Shown: positions 28,380 through 37,667 of the stretch, piece after piece
Numbering within the stretch: the first letter of the stretch is position 1
Layout of the letters: every line of letters begins with the position of its first letter
From: Bog-756 sp963741055
Lineage (GTDB): Bacteria; Actinomycetota; Acidimicrobiia; Acidimicrobiales; RAAP-2
Length of the DNA stretch: 64,000 nt
Assembly (NCBI GenBank): GCA_963741055.1
Contig: CAVUGU010000015.1
Location: 62,001-126,000 of the forward strand
Reading direction: 5' to 3'
The notes under the pieces: generated by a model
What the model was told of the DNA's origin: nothing
Database searches by the model: none
What the model saw: only the letters and a program-made list of their open reading frames with translations
Program-made: the position numbers and the translations under genes

Positions 28380-30263
28380 CTACCCCTGGCTTCCGTCCGA
28401 CGAGGGAGCCGGCGGGTGACCGTCCGCCGCGACGGCGGCAGGGGCGAGCGAGCCGTCGGTCGAGGGAACCTCACCGTTGTGGCCCGACACACGGTGGGCC
28501 CGGACCGGCTGGTCGGGTTCGACGTAGACGTACTTCCCGCCGCGCAGCCACGAGGCCCAGGCGGCGAGCAGGCTGGCCACCAGGGCGAAGTCGAGCGCCG
28601 CGTGCAGACCGGCCTCGAACGGCGCGGTGATCAGGCTCGGGAAGAAGCTGCGACCGGTGAGGACGGCCTGCTGAGTGGCCGGCAGCGCGGCGAGCGTGTG
28701 GGCGCCGACGAGGTGGACGACCGGGTCGTAGCCGAGGAAGGCAGAAAACAGGGTGGACACCGGCGGGAGGTGCGCCGCGCGGACCGCGGTCGCGACGGGC
28801 ACCCCGTGCGCGACGAGACCGTGCTCGAGGTGTGCGGGCAGCGACGCGGTCAGGCCGATGATCATCAGCGAGAAGAAGAGCCCGATGGAGAGCACCTGGG
28901 CCGAGTTCTGGAAGGTGGTGTTCATGCCGGAACCCGCGCCGCGGTGTTGGGGCGGGAGGCTGTTCATGACCCCGGCCCGGTTGGGAGAGCCGAAGGCGGC
29001 CATGGTCAGCCCGGCCAGGAAGAGCAGGACGCCGAAGGCCCAGTAGGGGAAGTCGACCGGCAGGATCTCGAGCAGTGCGAAGCAGGCGGCGGTGCCGAGC
29101 ATCCCGCCCGTCGCGAAGGGACGGGCTCCGAATCGGTCCGACAGCACGCCCGCGATCGGGCCGGCCACCAGCAACCCGAGCGTGAGCGGGAGCATCGCGA
29201 TGCCGGCCCACAAGGGGGTCACGTCGAACGCGTACCCGTGCAGTGGGAGCCAGATGCCCTGCAGCCAGATGATCAGCATGAACATGAGGCCGCCGCGACT
29301 GAGGGCCGCGAGGAAGCTGGCGAACACACCGCTGGTGAAGGCCCGGATCTTGAAGAGCTGCAACCGGAACATCGGCTCGGGCACCCTGGTCTCGATGAAG
29401 CAGAAGGCGATCAGGATGAGCACGCCGGCGGCCAGCTCCCCGATCACCACCGGGTTGGTCCATCCCATCGTCGAGTTCCCGTAGGGCTCGATCCCATAGG
29501 TGATCCCCACCATGACCAGCACCAGGCCGACCGCGAAGGTGATGTTGCCGGGCCAGTCGATGCGAGCCGGCTGTGGCTGACTGACCTCGCGAAGTTTCCA
29601 GTAGCCGTACACGGTGGCGAAGAGCCCGATGGGCACCGACACCAAGAAGATGAGCCGCCAGTTGATCGGCGCGAGCAGCCCGCCGAGGACGAGCCCGATG
29701 AACGAGCCGCTGAACGCGGCCGCCTGGTTGACGCCGAGCGCCATGCCGCGCTGGTTGTCGGGGAAGACGTCGGTCAGGATCGCCGCCGAGTTCGCGAACA
29801 GCATCGCCGCGCCGACACCCTGGAAGATGCGACCGGTGACCAGCCAGATGCCCGCGGCGGTTCCGGTCATCCAGGTGATGCTCAGCATCAGCGAGAAGAA
29901 GGTGAAGATGGCGAAGCCGAGGTTGTAGGTGCGCACCCTGCCGTAGATGTCGCCCATGCGACCGAGGCTCACCACGAGCACGCTGGTCACGACGAGGAAG
30001 CCGAGGATCATCCAGAGCAGGTAGAAGGTGTTGCCCGGCTCCAGCGGATCGAGCCCGATCCCGCGGAAGATGTCGGGTAGCGCGATCAGCACGATCGACC
30101 CGTCGATGGTGGCCATCAAGACGCCGAGGGTCGAGATGAACAGCGCCATCCACTTGTAGTTGGGGCCCACTTCCTTGGTGTGGTGGGCGCCCCATCGCCG
30201 AGCCGGCGCGAGGTCGACGGCCGGCTCGGTGCTCTGCGAGGTGAGGGGGTTGAGGGCGCTCAT
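28380..30263 (-). CDS. MFS transporter, DHA2 (14-TM) type
   Basis: 627 residues, intact. A soluble N-terminus is followed by ALFISTLGVLMATIDGSIV (TM1 with the DHA2 Asp). Then come LGRMGDIYGRVRTYNLG (motif A) and TGRIFQGVGAAML (motif C-like). About 14 hydrophobic segments are visible, with a Pro/Ser-rich tail of ~50 residues. The length is above the usual 480-550 because of an inserted segment near 480-530 and the tail. It is an inner-membrane proton-driven exporter of drugs or metabolites. First gene of the MerR-controlled group. Confidence 0.87.
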   Translation of the reverse strand: MSALNPLTSQSTEPAVDLAPARRWGAHHTKEVGPNYKWMALFISTLGVLMATIDGSIVLIALPDIFRGIGLDPLEPGNTFYLLWMILGFLVVTSVLVVSLGRMGDIYGRVRTYNLGFAIFTFFSLMLSITWMTGTAAGIWLVTGRIFQGVGAAMLFANSAAILTDVFPDNQRGMALGVNQAAAFSGSFIGLVLGGLLAPINWRLIFLVSVPIGLFATVYGYWKLREVSQPQPARIDWPGNITFAVGLVLVMVGITYGIEPYGNSTMGWTNPVVIGELAAGVLILIAFCFIETRVPEPMFRLQLFKIRAFTSGVFASFLAALSRGGLMFMLIIWLQGIWLPLHGYAFDVTPLWAGIAMLPLTLGLLVAGPIAGVLSDRFGARPFATGGMLGTAACFALLEILPVDFPYWAFGVLLFLAGLTMAAFGSPNRAGVMNSLPPQHRGAGSGMNTTFQNSAQVLSIGLFFSLMIIGLTASLPAHLEHGLVAHGVPVATAVRAAHLPPVSTLFSAFLGYDPVVHLVGAHTLAALPATQQAVLTGRSFFPSLITAPFEAGLHAALDFALVASLLAAWASWLRGGKYVYVEPDQPVRAHRVSGHNGEVPSTDGSLAPAAVAADGHPPAPSSDGSQG

Positions 30264-30287
30264 CGGGAACCGATCCGGTTATTCGTG

Positions 30288-30315
30288 CACGTCAACCTAC
30301 TTTAACGTTTACGTG
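30288..30315. promoter_or_regulatory. 28-bp inverted repeat upstream of the MFS-MerR operon
   Basis: CACGTCAAC (30288-30296) and GTTTACGTG (30307-30315) form an inverted repeat with 8 of 9 pairs matching and a 10-bp AT-rich spacer. It starts 24 bp before the MFS start codon, where an operator for the operon would sit. The local drop in GC supports a promoter here. Confidence 0.6.
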
Positions 30316-30360
30316 AAGGTTTTGTGCCTAGCTCCCCCGCAACCCGCCCACCAGGGAGGT

Positions 30361-30387
30361 TGTCACAATCACCACCGGTCCGGCGTC
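30361..30387 (+). promoter_or_regulatory. ECF41-type sigma factor promoter
   Basis: TGTCACA at 30361-30367, exactly 16 bases, then CGTC at 30384-30387, ending 9 bp before the oxidoreductase ATG. This is the -35/-10 pair described for promoters of ECF41 sigma factors, and the sigma factor encoded by the second gene of this operon belongs to that group. It implies autoregulation. Confidence 0.8.
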
Positions 30388-30396
30388 GAAAGAGGC

Positions 30397-31652
30397 ATGG
30401 GAACCGATGCGGATGTGATCGTGGTGGGTGCCGGTCTGGCCGGTCTGGCTGCGGCGGGGAGCGCGCGGCAGTGCGGAGCGCGGGTGCTCGTCCTCGAGGC
30501 CCACCAGCCGGGCGGCCGGGCGCGGCTGCACGCGCCGGGACGGCTTCACCTTCAACATGGGCGCGCACGCCCTCTACGTGCAGGGCAGCGGGCGCGAGGG
30601 TCCTCCGGTCGCTCGAAGTGACGCCGCAGGGCGCGCCGCCACCACTCGCCCGCTACCGCGCACGAGTGGGCGAGCGGCTGCACCTCCTCCCGACCGGGCC
30701 CGGCTCGCTGCTTCGCACCGGCGCGGTCGGTGCGCGGAGCAAGGCGCAACTCGCCGGTCTCTTCGCCGCACTCCCGCGGATGCAGCCGGCACAACTCGGT
30801 TCGGTGACGGTCGAGGAATGGCTACGCGGCCGCCGGCTCCGCCCCGACGCGGCTGCGCTAGTCCGTGCGCTCATCCGGCTCGGCACCTACACCGCCGACA
30901 CCGAGTCCTTCAGCGCGGAGGCCGCGCTCGCCCAGATGCAGATCGCGGCGCGAGGTGGTGTGCGCTACCTGCACGGGGGGTGGGACCAGCTCACCGACGC
31001 GCTGGCCCGCGACCTCGACCTTCGCACACGGGTCGAAGTGGCCGGTGTCGACGTCGCCGGCGACGACGTCGAGGTCCGCACCTCGCAGGGCTCGCTCCTC
31101 GCCCACCGGGTCGTCCTCGCACCGGGCGGACCAGAAGCGGTGCGCCGGCTGCTCCCGGCGGAACCGGGCTGGCGGCCCCTCGGGGAACGGGTGACCGCGG
31201 CGTGCCTCGACCTCGCACTCTCCGAGGTGCCCGAGCCCGGGTACGTGCTGTCGGTCGACGAGCCGACCTACGCGACGGTTCAATCACCCCCGGCCCGTCA
31301 GGCGCCCGAGGGCGGCGCAGTCGCGGCGATCATCCGCTACGGCGCGCGCAGCGCTGCCGAGGACGGTCCGCTCCTCGAAGCCGCGGCGCGCGTCGCCGGC
31401 ATGGAGACCGGTGCGGTGCAGACCAGCCGCTTCCTCGCTTGCATGACGGTGACCGGCGCGATGCCGACCGCCGCGGCGGGAGGGCTCGGGGGCCGGCCCC
31501 GCCACGACCAAACCGGGGTGGCCGGCGTCACCATGGCCGGCGACTGGGTCGGTCCGGTCGGGCTCCTCGCCGACGCCTCGCTCGCCAGCGGACGCGCGGC
31601 AGGCTTGGCTGCGGGACGCGACCTGCGGGGATCCTCCAAGATGGTGGCGTGA
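30397..31652 (+). CDS. FAD-dependent oxidoreductase (amine oxidase/phytoene desaturase-like), frameshifted
   Basis: About 418 codons. The N-terminal Rossmann motif VIVVGAGLAGLAAAGSA ends in the acidic VLVLEA. The frame slips near 30530 to read DGFTFNMGAHALYVQGSG, then near 30600 to VLRSLEVTPQGAPPPLARYR and on to the stop. The C-terminal FAD motif VTMAGDWVGPVGLLADASL is present. It resembles desaturase/amine-oxidase-like flavoproteins; the substrate is unknown. The stop overlaps the start of the ECF sigma gene by 4 bp (GTGA). Oxidoreductases are among the typical partners of ECF41 sigma factors. Confidence 0.8.
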
Positions 31653-32533
31653 CCGTCGCGCACCCGGCCTCGCCGACCGACCTCTTCGAGCGCGAGCGAC
31701 GGCACCTGGTCGGTCTCGCCTATCGGATGCTCGGCACGGTCGCCGACGCGGAGGACGTGGTCCAAGAAGCATGGCTGCGCTGGCAGGCGGTGCCCGAGGG
31801 GAGCATCGAACGACCGGCTGCGTGGCTCAACACCGTGACCACCCGGCTCGCCCTCGATCACCTGCGGGCCGCCCGCCGGCGCCGCGAGTCCTACGTCGGG
31901 CCGTGGCTACCCGAGCCGGTGGTCACCGACGTCGGCCCGGCGGAGACCGCGGAACTAGCCGAGTCGCTCCGGCTCGGGTTCCTCACGGTGCTCGACGAGC
32001 TGAAGCCGGTCGAGCGCGCGGTCTTCCTGCTCGCCGACGTCTTCGACGTCCCCTTCGCCGAGATCGCCGCCACCGTCGGCAAGAGCGAAGCCGCGTGCCG
32101 CCAAATCGCGCACCGCGCGCGCGGGAAGGTGACCCGGCCGCACCCGCCGAGAGACGCGCGGGCGGAACGCGAGGTGGTCGACTCCTTGCTGGTCGCCATC
32201 GCCTCCGGTGACACCGATCGGGTGCTCGCGTGCGTGGCCCCCGACGTGGTGTGCGTCTCGGACGGCGGTCCCGATCGCCGAGCGGCACGACGCCCGGTCG
32301 TCGGGAGCCACCGGGTGGCACGGTTGATGATCAATCTCGCCCGGCGCTACGCCGGCGCGATCTCGGTCGAGGCGATCGAGGTCAACGGCGACTTCGGCGT
32401 CGTCCTCTCGATCGACGGCGAGGTCGAGCAGGTGATGACCTTCGAGGTGGAGCGCGAACGAGTCGTCCGCATCCTGATCGTCCGCAACCCCGACAAGCTG
32501 GCGAGGCTCGCCCGCCCCCCGGCGATCGACTGA
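31649..32533 (+). CDS. ECF41-family RNA polymerase sigma factor (SigJ-like) with SnoaL C-terminal domain
   Basis: 294 residues, GTG start overlapping the oxidoreductase stop. Sigma-2: GLAYRMLGTVADAEDVVQEA and WLNTVTTRLALDHLRAA. Sigma-4: FLTVLDELKPVERAVFLLAD and GKSEAACRQIAHRARGKV. Between them is the ECF41 marker WLPEP. The C-terminal ~110 residues form a SnoaL-like domain (VDSLLVAIASGDTDRVLACV) with a DGGPDR motif in place of the family's DGGGK. In ECF41 this fused domain replaces an anti-sigma factor and tunes activity. Its promoter is present upstream of the operon. Confidence 0.87.
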   Translation: MTVAHPASPTDLFERERRHLVGLAYRMLGTVADAEDVVQEAWLRWQAVPEGSIERPAAWLNTVTTRLALDHLRAARRRRESYVGPWLPEPVVTDVGPAETAELAESLRLGFLTVLDELKPVERAVFLLADVFDVPFAEIAATVGKSEAACRQIAHRARGKVTRPHPPRDARAEREVVDSLLVAIASGDTDRVLACVAPDVVCVSDGGPDRRAARRPVVGSHRVARLMINLARRYAGAISVEAIEVNGDFGVVLSIDGEVEQVMTFEVERERVVRILIVRNPDKLARLARPPAID

Positions 32534-32630
32534 GCAACGGCTCACCGGGCGTGCGGCCCCCCGCGCGCATGGGCCGAACCCGGTCGATTCCCACTCGCCG
32601 CCCACGTGCCGACACGCACAGAGATCCTGG

Positions 32631-32659
32631 TTGACGTGGGGATTCGCGGCTCCTAGGTT
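32631..32659 (+). promoter_or_regulatory. Strong sigma-A-like promoter of the FtsH-like gene
   Basis: TTGACG (32631-32636), 17-bp spacer, TAGGTT (32654-32659), about 70 bp upstream of the GTG at 32729. The pyrimidine/T-rich stretch cttttctttt follows at about 32674-32684. Confidence 0.6.
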
Positions 32660-32728
32660 CGGCACCGACCGACCTTTTCTTTTGGGTAGGTAACGGTTGG
32701 ATCCGGGGCTATCTCTGGAGGGCAGGCA

Positions 32729-34682
32729 GTGAAGAGCGAACGTCGAGTCCACACCGGGGGCGACGTGCGGGACGGGGTCAGAGCTGCGCGGTCCGACACG
32801 CTCACCGGGGAGACTCGTGCGGCGCGAGAGCCTCTCCACGACGAGAACGAGCGGCTCTCCGAACTGAGCGGCCAAGGTGTCACCGCGATCGCGGACAGCG
32901 ACGTCGGCGTCCACCGCGAACGGAGCCGGCATCTGAGGCTGCGCCGCCTGGCGGTCGTGCTGGCGTTGGTCGCGGCCTTCCTCGTGCTGCGCGACCTCCT
33001 CTTCCCCCACGCACCGCTGCCGGTTCCCCACCTGCCCGCGTCGTGGGGTCCGATGACGCCGGCGATCGTGTTGATCGTCATCCTCTCACTGGTGATGCTG
33101 GTCCCTCTGCTCGGAGCGGGTCGCTCACCTCACATCCTCTACCGGCCCGACGAGCTCGCCATGAGCTTCGACGACGTGAGGGGCTCGGAGGTCCTCGTCG
33201 AAGAGGTCACGAAGACCCTCAACCTCTTCCTCGCACACCGGATCTTCGCGGAGCAGATGGGTGGAGTGCCCCGGAAGGCGATCCTCTTCGAGGGTCCGCC
33301 CGGTACCGGCAAGACCTACATGGCGAAGGCCATGTCGGCCGAAGCGGGCGTGCCGTTCCTCTTCGTCTCCTCGTCCTCGTTCCAGTCGATGTTCTACGGA
33401 CAGACCAACCGGAAGATCCGCGCGTTCTTCCGGGCGCTGCGGAAACACGCGCGGCGCGAGGGTGGTGCGATCGGTTTCATCGAGGAGCTCGACGCGATCG
33501 GCGGGGTGCGAGGGTCCGGCCCCCACCACGGCGAGGGCGTCCCGGGAGTGGTCAACGAACTGCTGGTGCAACTGCAGTCCTTCGAGCAGCAGACGCCAGC
33601 GTCGGTGCGGATGAAGGCGTCGTTGGTCGACCTGGTCAACGCCTGGCTGCCGAGCCATCGGCAGCTCGACCGGCCGGTCGTCGCACCCGCCAACATCCTG
33701 GTGATCGGCGCGACCAACCGGGCCGCCGATCTCGACCCGGCGCTGCTCCGACCCGGTCGGTTCGACCGGAGCATCTACTTCGGTCTCCCCAGCCGGTCGG
33801 GACGGCTGGACATCATCGACTACTACCTCGGCAAGAAGGCCCATAGTCCCGAGCTCGACGACCCGGCGAAGCGGGAGACCCTGGCGGCTCTGACCGCGGG
33901 GTACTCGCCGGTCATGATCGAGCACCTGATGGACGAGGCGCTCGTCTGGGCGCTCCGTCGCGGCGCCCGCGAGCTCTCGTGGGACGACCTGCAGCACGCC
34001 AAGATGACCGAGGAGATCGGGCTCGCACAGCCCGTCGAGTACACCGAGGCGGAACGCCGGACCATCGCCACCCACGAGGCGGGGCACGCGACCGTCGCCT
34101 GGCTGGTCGGGAAGGGGCGAAAGCTCGAGGTCCTGACGATCATCAAACGACGCGAGGCCCTCGGGTTGCTCAGCCACTCCGAGGAGGAGGAACGCTTCAC
34201 CAAGACCCGCTCCGAGGTCCGGGCGCTCATCGACATCGCGTTCGGCGGCATGGTCGCGGAGGAGACTCTTCTTCGGCGAGGCCTCGACCGGCGTGGCCTC
34301 CGACCTCCAGTCGGCGACTCTCAACGTGTGCCAGATGGTGGGTCAGCTCGGGATGGGCAAGACCCTCGTGTCCGCGGCGGCGATGGAGTACCCCGCCGGC
34401 GGGATCGTCTCGAAGGTCCTCTCGAACGACGGCGGGCGAGAAGAGGTCGAGGAGCTCCTTGCCGACGCCAAGCAGTCGGTGACCGCGATGCTCGAGGAGC
34501 ATCGCCACGTCGTCGAGGTTTTGCGCGACGCGCTGCTCGAACGGGAGGAGCTGATCGGCGACGACATCATCGACGTCATCCGCACCGCGCAATCGATACC
34601 TCCCGACGACACCGTCATCCACTACCCACTCGGCCGGATCGGGCGCGGTGTCACCGTGGCCGACGCACCCCCGGAAGGCTGA
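32729..34682 (+). CDS. FtsH-like membrane AAA+ zinc metalloprotease (one frameshift)
   Basis: About 651 codons; the GTG start follows GGAGGGCAG. A ~70-residue cytoplasmic N-terminus precedes two close membrane segments (about 74-92 and 108-128) with only ~15 residues between them, much shorter than the FtsH periplasmic domain. In the AAA domain, Walker A is GPPGTGKT (189-196). Walker B is FIEELDAIGG with Glu252 where FtsH has Asp. The pore loop is FQSMFYG and the second region of homology RPGRFDR. The zinc site is HEAGH (449-453). The frame breaks near 34264; the rest reads LFFGEASTGVASDLQSAT, the FtsH FFGExSTG motif. Likely membrane protein quality control. Confidence 0.85.
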
Positions 34683-34712
34683 GCGGGCCGAAGCGACGGG
34701 CCGCGGGCGCGG

Positions 34713-35907
34713 TCACCACAACGCGTTCCAATCCTCCGCGGAGAGCCAGCCGACCGGGGTCACCTCCGGATCGCGCTCGACGCGGACCGCTTCGAAGTCG
34801 ATCCAGGTGGGCTGGTCGAAGCCGGCGCGCCGCCATCCGCGGAGCTCGACCGCCTTCCAGTCGCGGCTCTTCGACCCACCCTCGGAGTAGCCGGGCCGAA
34901 CGAGGAGGTGGTCCTCGGAACCGGCCACCACCACGCACCGTCGGCTCTTGCCCTCGGGCTCCGCGCCTTCCTCGGCGCCGTCGAAGGGGATCCACGCGAA
35001 GATGACCGCCCCCGACCAGGGATCGTCCCGGTCGAAGTCGCGCTCTTGAGCCGGAGTGAGCACCGCTCTTCGACGGAGCCGCGGCGCGTTGCTCGTCGGC
35101 GCGCCCGCAACCGGAGTGGCGCGTGCCTCGTGGGAGGGTGCCTCCGGCCGCTGTCGTCTCGCACTGCGGACCTGCTCCGCCGAGCGGCGTGCCGCGTCGG
35201 AGCGCTTGCGACGAGCCTCGGCGTCGCGACGTCGTCGGAGACGCCGCTCCTCGCGCCGTTGCGACCCATCGGCTCCGGTGTCGTCGACCCCGTCGACGGG
35301 TCGGGCGCTGGAAGCGGTCGGGCCCTCGTCGGAGAGCGCCGAGTCACCCCCGTTCGGAGCTTCGTCGGCCACTTCAGCGGCCACCTCGTCGGGAGGTCCG
35401 TCGGCCTCGCCGGTGAGCCCGAACCGGTCGTCGGTGGTGAGGATCTCGAGGCAGAGATCGGACGCCGGCATGTGACTGTCCGCGACCGACGCCAGCATGA
35501 CGGCGACGGTCGGCGAGCGGGAAATCGGCGCCGATCGCGTCGAGCGCCTCGAGGAGCTGCTCCTTCGTCGGATCGTCCGCATGGTCGCCGAGCCGGTCGA
35601 CGCAGGCGGAAAGACACTTCTCGGAGACGGCCGCCGCGACGAGCGGGAGTGCCGGCCGGTACTGCGGGCGATCCAGCACCGAGGCGGGATCGCGGTGGCG
35701 ACGCAGCGCGTTGAAGGCGTTGCGCACGGCCACCGCTGCCTGCGGCTGCGCCGGCGAGCCGGCGAGCGCACCGGTCAGTTCCGCCCGATCGACTCGGACC
35801 AGGGCGGCCTGCAAGAGCGTCGTGCGCGTGGCGTCGTGGGCGGGATGGGGGATGCCGAGACCTCCGGGTCCGACCGCTCCCGGCGGGGACGGTCCGAGGG
35901 CGTCCAT
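34713..35907 (-). CDS. Protein with C-terminal PemK/MazF-like domain (one frameshift)
   Basis: About 398 codons. The N-terminal part (ATG near 35907) reads TLLQAALVRVDRAELTGALA, then NAFNALRRHRDPASVLD and CLSACVDRLGDHADDPTKEQ, an all-helical domain I do not recognise. It breaks near 35520 and continues MLASVADSHMPASDLCLEIL, then a highly charged Arg/Glu linker. The C-terminal ~105 residues (GAVIFAWIPFDGAEEG ... KSRRCVVVAG ... TWIDFEAVRVERD) look like the PemK/MazF fold found in toxins, but no antitoxin gene is adjacent. The fusion makes a classical toxin role doubtful. The start is uncertain. Confidence 0.55.
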
Positions 35908-35923
35908 CTTCGCAGAGCCGCAC

Positions 35924-35994
35924 GACCTCGACACCGCGGAGCCCCGCTCCGACCTCGACACCGTGGAGCCCCGCTCCGACCTCGACACCGCGGA
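35924..35994. repeat. 27-bp tandem repeat (2.6 copies)
   Basis: The unit gacctcgacaccgcggagcc plus ccgctcc repeats at 35924-35950, 35951-35977 and partly 35978-35994, with one base difference (gcgg/gtgg). The period of 27 bp preserves frame. It lies immediately upstream of the chosen start of the PemK-like gene, so copy number could alter its N-terminus or leader. Confidence 0.75.
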
Positions 35995-36115
35995 CCCGGC
36001 ACCTCCAAGCGGTCGGTACTCCAACCTGCTCGATCGGCATACTCCGAGACCACGGGGGTGATACTGGAGGCGTGCACCACCACCGCCGGATCGCGTCCGC
36101 GACGACGGCGCCGAC

Positions 36116-36979
36116 GTGAGCGCACTCCGAGAGGGGCGGCCTCGACCCGACCTCCCGGTCCAACGCACCCGCGGCCTCGGACCGTTCGTGACCTTCATCG
36201 AGTACGAGCGTCCCGACGGCGCAGTCGCACGCTGGGAATCGCGGCGTGCCCGCAAGAACGGCCCTCGCGAGACCCACCACGGATCGACCTGGTTCGCACC
36301 TGGTGCTCGCGGCTGGTGGATCGGCGTCCTCTTCGCCATCGGGTCGTTCTGTTTCGCACTCGGCGCCGTGCCCGGATACGCGTCGGCGGCGGGAACGAAG
36401 GTGGACTCGATCACCTTCTTCGTCGGATCGCTCTTCTTCACCTCCGCGGCCTTCTTGCAGTACCGCGAAGCCGTCGACGCGACCGGAGGGCCGAAGGGAC
36501 GACGGGTGTTCGTGTTCCGTCCACGGCGGATCGACTGGCTAGCCACCGCGATCCAACTGCTCGGGACGCTGTGGTTCAACGTGAGCACCGGCGCCGCCGT
36601 GCAGACCGACCTGACCTCGACCGCGCTGCGCCAGCACGTATGGAGGCCCGACCTGCTCGGGTCGATCTGCTTCCTCGTCGCGAGTGGCCTCGCCTGGTTC
36701 GAAGTCTGCCACGGGTGGGCGGCCTGGTCGCCGGGTGAGCTCGGTTGGTGGATCACCTTGCTCAACCTCGTCGGCTCGATCGCGTTCGGCGTCTCGGCCG
36801 TCGCGGCATTCGTCGTTCCGTCGACGGGCTCCCTTCTCGACGAACAGCTCTCCAACCTCGGCACTTTCGTCGGCGCGCTCTGCTTCCTCGCGGGCGGGAT
36901 CCTGCTCCTTCCCGAACGGACCCAACCACACGGCGTCGCCGCGTCACCACGGGGCGGGCTCGACGAGACGCGGGCGTGA
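36116..36979 (+). CDS. YrhK-like integral membrane protein
   Basis: 287 residues, GTG start, intact. The N-terminal ~65 residues are polar (FVTFIEYERPDGAVARWESR). About six or seven hydrophobic segments follow: WWIGVLFAIGSFCFALGAVP, ITFFVGSLFFTSAAFLQYRE, WLATAIQLLGTLWFNVSTGA, and so on to LCFLAGGILLLPERT. The repeated 'W...G.xxFxxGSxxF' pattern resembles tandem YrhK domains, which have no known function. It is divergent from the PemK-like gene with about 200 bp between starts. Confidence 0.65.
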   Translation: MSALREGRPRPDLPVQRTRGLGPFVTFIEYERPDGAVARWESRRARKNGPRETHHGSTWFAPGARGWWIGVLFAIGSFCFALGAVPGYASAAGTKVDSITFFVGSLFFTSAAFLQYREAVDATGGPKGRRVFVFRPRRIDWLATAIQLLGTLWFNVSTGAAVQTDLTSTALRQHVWRPDLLGSICFLVASGLAWFEVCHGWAAWSPGELGWWITLLNLVGSIAFGVSAVAAFVVPSTGSLLDEQLSNLGTFVGALCFLAGGILLLPERTQPHGVAASPRGGLDETRA

Positions 36980-37049
36980 TTCGTGGGTATTAAATGGTGG
37001 CTGGAGGACGGTCCTGCGGTACGGGCCGTGCGAGGAAGGGGCAACCGGA

Positions 37050-37667
37050 ATGGACGACTTTCGTCACGACCGGACGAGGGAGCAGAACCCAGATCAGGGC
37101 ACGGCGAACCTGCCGCCTGTCGGAGTTCCCGAGCTCGTCCGCCCGGGCGACGCACTGCGAGCACTACCGGGCGAGGCGCGTCAACGCGGCACCCGGTTGG
37201 TCTCCGCCAAAGCGATGCAGGCGCGGCTCTTCTCGGTCTACGACGCGGCCGCTGCCGCAGAGGAAGCGCTTGCGCTCGTGCAGGAGCAGCTCACCCTCAC
37301 CTTGAACCGCAGCTACTACGACTCGGACGAGATCGAGAGCACCGCCGCGCGCCTCGATGCGTTGCTCACCCCGAGCGTCGTGTCGCGGAATCCCGCGGCA
37401 CCGAGGGCGGAGGCACCCGGCCTCGAGGTTTCGGCCGCCGAGGAGGTCGAAGAGGGGTCGCCTCTCTGGGTGAGACTTCGAAGGAGCGGACGCCGACAGC
37501 GACGCACCGGGCAGATCGCCCGCCGAGTGAGGTCGCGCGGCCGCGACCCGGTCGACGTCAGCCTGCGAGGTCGCGGGCCTTCGCGATCACGTCGACCGGA
37601 CGCTGGTCACCGACGGGCACCGGTATCACCTGGAGGTGGGTCACGCCGGCATCGGCGAACGCGGTGA
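37050..37667 (+). CDS. Hypothetical protein
   Basis: 205 residues from the ATG at 37050, which follows AGGAAGGGG. No signal peptide. A helical middle section (SAKAMQARLFSVYDAAAAAE, then EALALVQEQLTLTL, about 50-110) is followed by a basic tail. The last ~37 codons overlap the antisense LLM oxidoreductase gene and are Arg/Gly/Pro-rich, so a missed stop or a late frameshift is possible. No family recognised; it may be cotranscribed with the YrhK-like gene 70 bp upstream. Confidence 0.5.
   Translation: MDDFRHDRTREQNPDQGTANLPPVGVPELVRPGDALRALPGEARQRGTRLVSAKAMQARLFSVYDAAAAAEEALALVQEQLTLTLNRSYYDSDEIESTAARLDALLTPSVVSRNPAAPRAEAPGLEVSAAEEVEEGSPLWVRLRRSGRRQRRTGQIARRVRSRGRDPVDVSLRGRGPSRSRRPDAGHRRAPVSPGGGSRRHRRTR

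Noticed and set aside
25525..28419. 964-residue plus-strand open frame across the amidase, hydrolase and MerR genes
   Set aside because: Runs antisense to four genes with clear motifs; Arg/Gly-rich composition with no recognisable domain.
34713..35520. A PemK/HicB-type toxin-antitoxin module
   Set aside because: No small antitoxin gene lies next to the PemK-like gene, and the HicB-like protein at 56695 is 20 kb away without a HicA partner.
35924..35994. CRISPR-like repeat array
   Set aside because: Only 2.6 direct copies without spacers; a simple tandem repeat. No cas genes in the window.
35374..37164. 596-residue minus-strand open frame extending upstream of the PemK-like gene across the YrhK-like gene
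   Set aside because: Only the part after about 35907 matches the continuing protein; the rest is antisense to the membrane-protein gene and low complexity.
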